Positions 1 to 4,377 of a DNA stretch of 5,020 bases are shown one piece after another. The stretch comes from Acidobacteriota bacterium. Its GTDB lineage: Bacteria; Acidobacteriota; Blastocatellia; Pyrinomonadales; Pyrinomonadaceae. The notes beneath the pieces were generated by a model. The model was not told where the DNA came from, searched no databases, and saw only the letters and a list, made by a program, of their open reading frames with translations. The first letter of the stretch is position 1. Each line of letters starts with the position of its first letter. The stretch lies in the NCBI GenBank assembly GCA_029777145.1, contig JAKOSS010000406.1, forward strand, positions 1-5,020, read 5' to 3'. Position numbers and translations under genes: made by a program.

Positions 1-977
1 CACCGATCGGAAGCTTCGGAAAATGCACGTTGAAATCGAACGGCAAGGACACGACGACCGGTCACTGGGAGATGGCGGGAATCATTCTGAAACGCGCATT
101 CCCGACTTTTCCACAGGGTTTTCCACAGCGGATCATCAGCGAATTTGTTGAAAAAGCAAGAGTTCCGGGCGTCCTCGGCAACGTCCCGGCGAGCGGGACC
201 GAGATCATCAAAGAACTCGGTGAAGAGCATATCCGGACGGGAAAGCCGATCGTTTACACGTCGGCGGATTCGGTCTTCCAGATCGCGGCGCATGAAGAGA
301 TCATCCCGATCGAGCGACTCTACGAGATCTGCGAGATCGCGCGAAAGATGCTCGACGGCGACGACAAGGTCGGACGCGTCATCGCCCGTCCGTTTTTGGG
401 TACGAACGCCTCGGATTTCAAACGCACCGAGAATCGTCACGATTACGCCGTTCCGCCGCCGGCTGAGAATCTGCTGCCGCTCTTGAAGGACAACGGCCTC
501 GACGTCGTTTGTATCGGAAAGATCGCCTCGATCTACGATTCGATCGGCGTGACGCAGGACCTGACCGCGAAGAACAATCAACAGGTCGTCGACGTCACGA
601 TCGGCGCGATCGGCGCCGATACGCGCGGACTGATCTTCTCGAACCTCGTCGATTTCGACATGCTTTACGGGCATCGACGCGATGTCGAGGGCTACGCGAA
701 GGCGCTCGAGACGTTTGACGCGCAATTGCCGCAGATCATTGAAGCAATGCACGATGACGATCTGCTGATCCTTACTGCCGATCACGGGAACGACCCGTCG
801 ATGCCCGGATCGGACCACACGCGCGAGTACGCGCCGTTGCTTGTTTTCGGAAAGAACGCGAGGGCGGGAGTCGATCTCGGAACCCGGCAAAGCCTTTCGG
901 ACATCGGCCAGACGATCGCCGTCAACTTCGGCCTGGAGTTGAAAGACGGTGTGAGTTTTCTGGCGGAAATCGACTAG
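1..977 (+). CDS. deoB: Phosphopentomutase, C-terminal ~5/6 (5' end outside window)
   Basis: DeoB interconverts ribose 1-phosphate and ribose 5-phosphate (and the deoxy forms), linking nucleoside salvage to the pentose phosphate pathway. It is a cytosolic, Mn-dependent enzyme of the alkaline-phosphatase superfamily. The frame is open from base 3 and ends in tandem TAG TAG at 975-980. Family signatures run in order: GKDTTTGHWEMAG at 42-80, holding the Thr cluster in which the phosphorylated catalytic Thr lies; PASGTEIIKELGEEH; YTSADSVFQIAAHEE; GRVIARPF; NRHDY; GKIASIYDSIG. The metal ligands are visible as the second Asp of DFD (657) and His of YGHRRD (672), Asp-His of TADHGNDP (780-785) and His of SDHTRE (816). 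By comparison with the ~390-residue Bacillus enzyme about 65-75 N-terminal residues, including the first metal Asp, lie outside the window. An internal TTG at 30 is not the real start, because conserved sequence continues upstream of it. It converges on the DUF3501 gene. Confidence 0.97.
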   Translation, partial: PIGSFGKCTLKSNGKDTTTGHWEMAGIILKRAFPTFPQGFPQRIISEFVEKARVPGVLGNVPASGTEIIKELGEEHIRTGKPIVYTSADSVFQIAAHEEIIPIERLYEICEIARKMLDGDDKVGRVIARPFLGTNASDFKRTENRHDYAVPPPAENLLPLLKDNGLDVVCIGKIASIYDSIGVTQDLTAKNNQQVVDVTIGAIGADTRGLIFSNLVDFDMLYGHRRDVEGYAKALETFDAQLPQIIEAMHDDDLLILTADHGNDPSMPGSDHTREYAPLLVFGKNARAGVDLGTRQSLSDIGQTIAVNFGLELKDGVSFLAEID

Positions 978-1142
978 TAGTTGTGACTTGATAATTGCGA
1001 TTGGTGCTTTTTCAATTATCAATTCTCAAGTTTCAACTAATCGTTTCGATGAAGGCTGAGACCGTCCAATAATTGAAAGTGGAGACTTGAAAGTTGATAG
1101 TGGCGCTCTCTTAACTACCAATTCTCAATTTTCAACTACTAG
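974..1142. repeat. AT-rich intergenic element of four alternating inverted repeat units
   Basis: The whole gap between the convergent deoB and DUF3501 genes is repeat. The ends form a perfect 10-bp inverted repeat, CTAGTAGTTG (974-983) and CAACTACTAG (1133-1142), extending to 20 of 24 matches (974-997 against 1119-1142). Inside are four degenerate copies in alternating orientation, at about 974-997 (+), 1013-1039 (-), 1071-1103 (+) and 1111-1142 (-). Copies 2 and 4 match at 24 of 28 positions as direct repeats (1012-1039 and 1111-1138). Copies 1 and 2 form a perfect 10-bp stem, TTGATAATTG (988-997) with CAATTATCAA (1013-1022), around a 15-nt loop. Both flanking stop codons (975-977 on +, 1139-1141 on -) lie inside the terminal repeats. 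It resembles REP/MITE-like non-coding repeats. A role in transcript ends is possible, but no U-tract follows the stem. No gene is seen inside. Confidence 0.75.
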
Positions 1143-1693
1143 TTCCTTAGGTCGCTCGCGAGGGCGGCCTTTTGCATTTCGGAGAGCTCGGATTCGATCG
1201 ACAGGTTTGGATGATCAGTTCCGATCGCAACCGGTTTGGCTGTTCGGCATCGGAATTTGAGGAATTGAACCGAACTGATCTTCGCCTCCTCGTGTTGGCG
1301 GTTGTCGGGTTCGGCGAACGCACGTTCTCCGTTGTCCAGTTTGAGATAGATGCGTTCGGGAAGTCCGACCCAATCGGTCAGTTTTCGGGCTCGATCGGCA
1401 ACGTCCTCGATCTCGATCAAGAGCGTCGCACAGATCTCGCCTGCGTCGCCGATTAGTTCGTTGTAGGTGTCGATTTCGTGACGGATGTCGGCCTCGCGGA
1501 CGATCTTTTCGGCGCGGACCATTTCGAGTACCTGATAACGGATCGTTTCGGTGTTCTCGAACAGGAACGTCAGGTCATCGCCGCAGTGGACGCGTCGCGC
1601 GTCCTTGGCGCGCATCGCCGACTCGCGGATCTCAGCCCGGCGTTCTTCGTAAGTTACGTAATCGAGAATGTCTTCGCGTTGGACTTTTTTCAT
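1139..1693 (-). CDS. DUF3501 family protein (rubrerythrin-operon partner, unknown function)
   Basis: A 184-residue protein recognised as the DUF3501 family from its overall pattern: the N-terminus MKKVQREDILDY, the block from LFENTETIRYQ to EMVRAEKI (residues 44-64), YNELI (77-81), ATLLIEI (89-95), SSVQFLKF (140-147) and a TDHP motif (159-162). The length is typical of the family. It has no signal peptide or membrane helix, so it is cytosolic. It has two cysteines (37 and 88) and a third at 149, none arranged as a metal motif. Members of this family recur beside a rubrerythrin and a two-4Fe-4S CCG-domain protein, exactly the order here, so a shared role in peroxide or iron-sulfur redox chemistry is inferred; the biochemical activity is not known. 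It is the last gene of the operon, 47 nt after the FeS gene. That gap holds a small hairpin (AGTCGAG 1707-1713 with CTCGACT 1735-1741). The ribosome site is weak (GAGAAG 3 nt before ATG). The TAG stop lies in the downstream repeat. Confidence 0.9.
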   Translation of the reverse strand: MKKVQREDILDYVTYEERRAEIRESAMRAKDARRVHCGDDLTFLFENTETIRYQVLEMVRAEKIVREADIRHEIDTYNELIGDAGEICATLLIEIEDVADRARKLTDWVGLPERIYLKLDNGERAFAEPDNRQHEEAKISSVQFLKFRCRTAKPVAIGTDHPNLSIESELSEMQKAALASDLRN

Positions 1694-1740
1694 ACTTCTC
1701 AGTCGTGAGTCGAGCGAACGTCGCCGGAGCTTGACTCGAC

Positions 1741-3054
1741 TTACAACTTTTCTCCGCGATACGCTTTTGCCAGGATCGTCATCGGGTGCATCGGCTTTTT
1801 GCCCGCGTGCTGTTCAAACTGGATCGCCGCGAGCGGGCAATCGGTCGCCCAGATCTCGGCTTCCTTGTCCTGTTTCATGCCGTCGAAGGCTTTCTTTCCG
1901 ATTCTTTGCGACGGTTCGAAACCCTCGACCGTCATCGCGTACGTTCCGTCGTGGCCGCAGCATTCCATCGTCGTTACCGGCGTGACACCGAGGATCTTGC
2001 GGATCAGATCGCGTCCCTTGAAACCGACGGCCTGCGCCCGCAGATGACATGGCGCGTGATACGCGACCTTTCCTTCCGGCTTTGATTTCACGTCAGTGCA
2101 GAAACGCTCTTCGTTTCGGATCGACCAAAGGTATTCGCCCGGATCCATCGTCGCCTCGGCGATCTTCTCGGCCTTCGCGCGATCCGAGATCGCGACGAGG
2201 CTCGGGTATTCGCGGCGAAGCATCATCGCGCACGTCGGATTGATCGCGAGCACTTTCGCGCCTTTTTCGACGTACGGGATCAGCTTCTCGATATTGTTCT
2301 TCGCCAGTTTGCGAAGCCCCTCGATGTCGCCGTGCTCCCAGGCCGGCATCCCGCAGCAGTTCAGTCCTTTGGCGCAGGCGGTCTTGACCTGATTCTGCTC
2401 GAGAACTTCGACGGTATCGCGGCCGATCTGCGGCTCGTTGTTCTGGACGTAACAGGTCTGGAAGAGAACAACCTCGCCGTCGTCCTTGATCTTGCCGTTG
2501 TTTTCCGCCCACGTTTCGAAGGTTTCAGCGGCGAAGTCCGGCAACAGCTTGTCGCGATGGACTCCGACCAGCTTTTCGAAGAAATAGCGATGGATCTTGT
2601 TTCGATTCGCGGTGTTCGCAAGAATGACGGGCAAGCTTCGCGCCAGGCGTCCGGCCTTGTCGGGATCGCCGAGCATTTTGTCGCGGCGCGTCGGACCTTT
2701 TTCCTTGTGGCGGACCGCCTTGTAGCGATGGACAAGTTTCGGGAAATCGAGCTTGAACTCGTGATTGTCGCGCTCGGTGTACGGACACTGCACTTCGCAA
2801 AGCTTGCACTGGAAGCACTCGTCCATGACCTGCTCGGTCTCGGCCGCAGTCAATTTCCGCACATCGCCGTCGTGCCGTTCGTCGATGAAATCAAACAGCG
2901 ACGGGAACGAGTCGCAATACTTGAAGCACATCCGGCACCCGTGGCAGATCTCGAACGTGCGCTCGATCTCTTTCTTGAGTCCTTCTCTATCCCAGTATTT
3001 TGATTCGGACGGATCGTAACTCAGCCCGTCTGTCGGAGCGTAGGCGATGTTCAT
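1741..3054 (-). CDS. Iron-sulfur oxidoreductase, GlpC/HdrD-like: two 4Fe-4S motifs plus two CCG domains
   Basis: A 437-residue cytosolic electron-transfer protein with no signal or membrane segment. Residues 37-47 give the first CxxCxxCxxxC motif (ICHGCRMCFKYC), followed by the family block SFPSLFDFID; residues 80-90 give the second (CFQCKLCEVQCP). The C-terminal half has two cysteine-rich CCG domains: Cys201, Cys233-Cys234, Cys275 and Cys336, Cys365-Cys366, Cys406. Such domains hold FeS clusters in heterodisulfide reductase HdrB/D, GlcF, LutA and GlpC. Automatic annotation may say anaerobic glycerol-3-phosphate dehydrogenase subunit C, but no glpA/glpB is nearby; the neighbours are rubrerythrin and DUF3501, which points to a redox-partner role instead (inference). 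The expected fourth Cys of each CCG domain is Met278 and Ala409. ATG 3054 is preferred: the next Met (42) falls inside the first cluster motif and an in-frame TGA lies about 37 nt upstream. No Shine-Dalgarno is visible, since heptamer repeats run to the base before the ATG. Confidence 0.92.
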   Translation of the reverse strand: MNIAYAPTDGLSYDPSESKYWDREGLKKEIERTFEICHGCRMCFKYCDSFPSLFDFIDERHDGDVRKLTAAETEQVMDECFQCKLCEVQCPYTERDNHEFKLDFPKLVHRYKAVRHKEKGPTRRDKMLGDPDKAGRLARSLPVILANTANRNKIHRYFFEKLVGVHRDKLLPDFAAETFETWAENNGKIKDDGEVVLFQTCYVQNNEPQIGRDTVEVLEQNQVKTACAKGLNCCGMPAWEHGDIEGLRKLAKNNIEKLIPYVEKGAKVLAINPTCAMMLRREYPSLVAISDRAKAEKIAEATMDPGEYLWSIRNEERFCTDVKSKPEGKVAYHAPCHLRAQAVGFKGRDLIRKILGVTPVTTMECCGHDGTYAMTVEGFEPSQRIGKKAFDGMKQDKEAEIWATDCPLAAIQFEQHAGKKPMHPMTILAKAYRGEKL

Positions 3055-3096
3055 GTCAGTGAGCAGTGAGCAGTGGACAGTGGTCAGTGGTCAGTG
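3055..3096. repeat. Heptamer tandem array, six GTCAGTG-type units
   Basis: Six consecutive 7-bp units in perfect register: GTCAGTG, AGCAGTG, AGCAGTG, GACAGTG, GTCAGTG, GTCAGTG. The array directly abuts the start codon of the iron-sulfur protein gene (minus strand, ATG 3054-3052), so it forms that gene's entire immediate leader and leaves no room for a purine-rich ribosome site. It is complementary to the array at 3164-3198, and together they could fold into a long imperfect hairpin in the operon transcript. Heptamer short tandem repeats are known from other bacteria such as heterocystous cyanobacteria; that this is a related phenomenon is only an analogy. Confidence 0.85.
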
Positions 3097-3163
3097 TTCG
3101 GTTGAGAGCGGTACATTTCGTTCAAATGGACCATCGCTCGAACGCCGCGGTCGCCATATTTAT

Positions 3164-3198
3164 TGCTGACCACCGACCACTGACCACCGACCACTGCC
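3164..3198. repeat. Heptamer tandem array, five units, inverted relative to 3055-3096
   Basis: Five 7-bp units: TGCTGAC, CACCGAC, CACTGAC, CACCGAC, CACTGCC. On the opposite strand they read as GTCAGTG/GTCGGTG, the same unit as the array at 3055-3096. The array begins 3 nt beyond the rubrerythrin stop codon (3202-3204, minus strand). The 67 nt between the two arrays (3097-3163) contain no recognisable gene, and I found no convincing promoter on the minus strand there. On the operon transcript this arm comes first and the 3055-3096 arm second; for example GGTCAGTGGTC can pair with GACCACTGACC. Confidence 0.85.
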
Positions 3199-3201
3199 GG
3201 A

Positions 3202-3621
3202 TTAGCTGATCCCGTCAAGCAGGTTCTGGAAACGGCCGGCGTGCGATTTTTCGGCTTTCGCGAGAGTTTCGAACCAATCCGCGATTTCGCCGAAACCTTC
3301 TTCGCGGGCGGTTTTCGCCATGCCCGGATACATGTCGGTGTATTCGTGGGTTTCGCCGTGGACGGCCGATTCGAGGTTCGCGATCGTGTCGCCGAACGGC
3401 AGATCCGTGGCCGGGTCGCCGCAGGATTTCAGATAATCCATGTGACCGTGCGCGTGACCGGTCTCACCTTCGGCGGTGTCACGGAAATTCCCGGCAACTT
3501 CCGGATAACCTTCGACGTCAGCGACTTTCGCGAAGTACAAGTAACGGCGGTTCGCCATCGATTCACCGGCAAACGCCGCCTTCAAATTCTCCTGTGTTTT
3601 TGAGCCTTTCAGTTCTGCCAT
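3202..3621 (-). CDS. rbr: Rubrerythrin, rubredoxin-less (diiron domain only)
   Basis: A 139-residue ferritin-like diiron protein that reduces hydrogen peroxide to water in the cytosol. All expected iron ligands are present: Glu20 ([10 protein letters not shown]), Glu53 and His56 (EGETGH), Glu90 and Glu93 (HGETHEY), Glu124 and His127 (AEKSHAGRF). The helical bundle is complete, but the C-terminal rubredoxin domain with its four cysteines is absent (the only Cys is 67). Electrons must therefore come from another protein; the iron-sulfur protein encoded next is an obvious candidate, by inference. Strong support comes from the family block running from [10 protein letters not shown] to [10 protein letters not shown] and [19 protein letters not shown]. 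It is the first gene of a three-gene operon and has a strong ribosome site (GGAGG, 6 nt from ATG), in contrast to the second gene. A promoter with two palindromes lies at 3650-3687. It could alternatively be called an erythrin/sulerythrin-like protein; the family assignment itself is secure. Confidence 0.97.
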   Translation of the reverse strand: MAELKGSKTQENLKAAFAGESMANRRYLYFAKVADVEGYPEVAGNFRDTAEGETGHAHGHMDYLKSCGDPATDLPFGDTIANLESAVHGETHEYTDMYPGMAKTAREEGFGEIADWFETLAKAEKSHAGRFQNLLDGIS

Positions 3622-3627
3622 TGTATT

Positions 3628-3632
3628 CCTCC
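3628..3632 (-). promoter_or_regulatory. Shine-Dalgarno of rubrerythrin
   Basis: On the minus strand TGGAGGAATACA precedes ATG, a full GGAGG core with a 6-nt spacer. It fixes the start at 3621. It is by far the best ribosome site in the window, implying that rubrerythrin is translated much more strongly than the second operon gene, which has none. Confidence 0.85.
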
Positions 3633-3649
3633 AGAATGATTTAGTTGAG

Positions 3650-3664
3650 TTAGAATTATTCTAA
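3650..3664. promoter_or_regulatory. PerR-box-like operator upstream of rubrerythrin
   Basis: TTAGAATTATTCTAA is a perfect 7-1-7 palindrome. It has the same architecture as the Bacillus PerR box (TTATAATnATTATAA), differing by one base in each half-site. It covers the candidate -10 hexamer of the rubrerythrin promoter, where a bound repressor would block RNA polymerase. PerR-type regulators are known to control rubrerythrin genes in clostridia and other bacteria. No regulator gene lies in this window, and other Fur-family proteins bind related sites, so the identity of the regulator is inferred. Confidence 0.65.
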
Positions 3665-3687
3665 ATCAAATGTATTTGATTGGTCAG
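3658..3687 (-). promoter_or_regulatory. Candidate sigma70 promoter of the rubrerythrin operon
   Basis: On the minus strand, -35 CTGACC (3687-3682, 4 of 6 to TTGACA), an 18-bp spacer and -10 TAGAAT (3663-3658, 5 of 6 to TATAAT). The predicted start of transcription is near 3651, giving a leader of about 30 nt that contains the GGAGG ribosome site. The -10 lies inside the PerR-like palindrome and the spacer is exactly the second palindrome. Confidence 0.5.
3664..3681. promoter_or_regulatory. Second palindromic operator filling the promoter spacer
   Basis: AATCAAATGTATTTGATT is a perfect 8-2-8 palindrome sharing one base with the PerR-like box. It occupies all 18 bases between the candidate -35 and -10. 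It matches no site I recognise: it is the reverse arrangement of an FNR site (ATCAA-N6-TTGAT rather than TTGAT-N4-ATCAA). Spacer-filling palindromes are typical of MerR-family regulators, though these usually use 19-20 bp. The binding protein is unknown. Confidence 0.5.
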
Positions 3688-3710
3688 AGCGAGTCAAACC
3701 GCGAACCCGA

Positions 3711-4022
3711 TCAGCGTCGCAAGAATCGATTTTCGTAGTCGGTTGACGAGTGAACGACGTGAAGAACGTGTATTCCGTATTCTGTCGATTGATAGAAGAT
3801 CAGGTAACTGGCGAATCCTCGAACGGGTCATAGCCTGACATCGGCCAATCTCGGATCGGCAGACACGCGGAGATGGCCAACAAACCTGTTTTCCGCTAGA
3901 AACCTGAAAGTCCGGTCGCAGGAATCGAGGAATCGGTGGGCAATTTCTTCACGATCTTCGGCCAAATAGCTCGAAATCGCAATGAGTTCTTCAAATACGC
4001 CGTCAGCGTATATTACTTTCAT
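3711..4022 (-). pseudogene. parE: ParE/RelE-superfamily toxin interrupted by an in-frame TGA
   Basis: The frame starts at ATG 4022 (MKVIYADGVFEELIAISSYL), runs 64 codons with ParE features (N-terminal helical hairpin, FLDSCDRTFRFLAENR, RLADVRL), then hits TGA at 3830-3828. After that single codon the same frame continues for 38 more codons as an unmistakable ParE C-terminus, PVRGFASYLIFYQ then GIHVLHVVHSSTDYENRF, and ends at TGA 3713-3711. The restored length of 103 residues is normal for the family, where the interrupted position is typically Trp in a WPVxGF-type motif. A single TGG-to-TGA change explains the stop. The truncated 64-residue product would lack the conserved C-terminal beta strands, so no active toxin is expected. 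The start overlaps the antitoxin's end by 20 nt, as in intact TA operons, implying translational coupling. A sequencing error or a strain-specific change is the main alternative. Confidence 0.85.
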
Positions 4023-4269
4023 TCCGGTTGATGAGGCGTCTTTCGAGTTCTGCGCGAAGCGCGCCGAGGTCATGCTCCGAATCGGCAGTCGATTGCAGCC
4101 GCTCGAGGAGCAACCGCTCGAGCTTCTCGTCGGCCCGACGTTTTTGATCAGCGCGGATCAGTTCCCGAACGTACTCGCTTGCGGAACCGTAGCCATCATC
4201 CGCGAGACGTTCATCGACAAACGACTTGAGTGTTTCAGGAAGCGAGATGTTCATTGTCGTCGTTGCCAT
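4003..4269 (-). CDS. parD: ParD-family ribbon-helix-helix antitoxin
   Basis: An 88-residue antitoxin of a type II toxin-antitoxin pair. Residues 4-40 are the DNA-binding ribbon-helix-helix domain with the ParD signature: MNISLPETLKSFVDERL, then GYGSASEYVRELIRADQ. The remainder is charged and helical (ERLLLERLQ, LRAELERRL), the part that normally wraps the ParE toxin. Such proteins neutralise ParE, a gyrase-directed toxin in studied members, and repress their own promoter. The start is set at ATG 4269, which gives the usual MATTTMNISLPE opening; the frame stays open upstream but no family sequence is found there. There is no clear ribosome site, consistent with a leaderless or very short-leader mRNA from the promoter 9 nt upstream. 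The 3' end overlaps the toxin start by 20 nt. The antitoxin looks intact although its toxin is broken, so it may be a relic or may still act as a DNA-binding regulator or anti-toxin for related ParE proteins. Confidence 0.9.
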   Translation of the reverse strand: MATTTMNISLPETLKSFVDERLADDGYGSASEYVRELIRADQKRRADEKLERLLLERLQSTADSEHDLGALRAELERRLINRNESNIR

Positions 4270-4278
4270 TCGAGCGAG

Positions 4279-4307
4279 ATCGTAGCGCGTATGGCAATTA
4301 TTGTCAA
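4279..4307 (-). promoter_or_regulatory. Promoter of the parD-parE operon
   Basis: On the minus strand, a perfect -35 TTGACA (4307-4302), a 17-bp spacer and -10 TACGAT (4284-4279, 4 of 6). Only 9 nt separate the -10 from the antitoxin ATG, so transcription would begin within a few bases of the start codon, giving a leaderless or nearly leaderless mRNA. It lies in the 108-nt gap shared with the divergent DUF885 gene. Confidence 0.65.
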
Positions 4308-4311
4308 TTAT
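4295..4311. promoter_or_regulatory. Candidate ParD autoregulatory operator: CAATTAT direct repeat
   Basis: CAATTAT occurs twice, at 4295-4301 and 4305-4311, exactly 10 bp apart, with CAATTATTG (4295-4303) also palindromic. One-helical-turn spacing suits adjacent ribbon-helix-helix dimers, and the repeats straddle the -35 of the antitoxin promoter, as expected for autorepression. Assignment rests on position and spacing only. Confidence 0.45.
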
Positions 4312-4377
4312 CAGCAAACTGGATCTGGAACGCGCCTCCGGTTCCGAGTTGTGCGAATCTGGATTAAACTGCACGTC

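Larger units (their letters stand above)
4270..4377. other. Divergent intergenic region, parD / DUF885
   Basis: This 108-nt gap holds the minus-strand parD promoter and CAATTAT repeats in its left half. The right half (4321-4377) shows only a weak plus-strand hexamer, TAAACT at 4365-4370, with a poor upstream partner (TTCCGA at 4342-4347). No RNA gene or terminator is seen. Confidence 0.5.

Noticed and set aside
107..127. Two TTTTCCACA DnaA-box-like nonamers 12 bp apart
   Set aside because: They lie inside deoB and encode the conserved FPTFPQGFPQ stretch; codon choice for Phe-Pro-Gln explains them. There is no dnaA/dnaN gene, AT-rich unwinding region or further boxes nearby.
988..1022. Perfect 10-bp stem as a rho-independent terminator for deoB
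   Set aside because: The stem is AT-rich and no U-tract follows it; the only T-run is in the loop. It is better described as part of the repeat element.
2332..3003. 223-residue plus-strand open frame
   Set aside because: It is the antisense shadow of the FeS protein gene; its composition mirrors the codon positions of that gene and it contains no recognisable domain.
3055..3198. Heptamer arrays as a CRISPR array
   Set aside because: Units are 7 bp and contiguous without spacers, and the two arrays are inverted relative to each other. No cas genes are present.
3241..3603. 120-residue plus-strand open frame antisense to rubrerythrin
   Set aside because: It lies entirely within the strongly supported rubrerythrin gene, with no ribosome site and no family resemblance.
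3828..3830. In-frame TGA in parE as selenocysteine or Trp recoding
   Set aside because: No selenocysteine-insertion-type hairpin is apparent, the family has Trp rather than Cys/Sec here, and TGA also serves as the normal terminator of the antitoxin and of the restored toxin frame.
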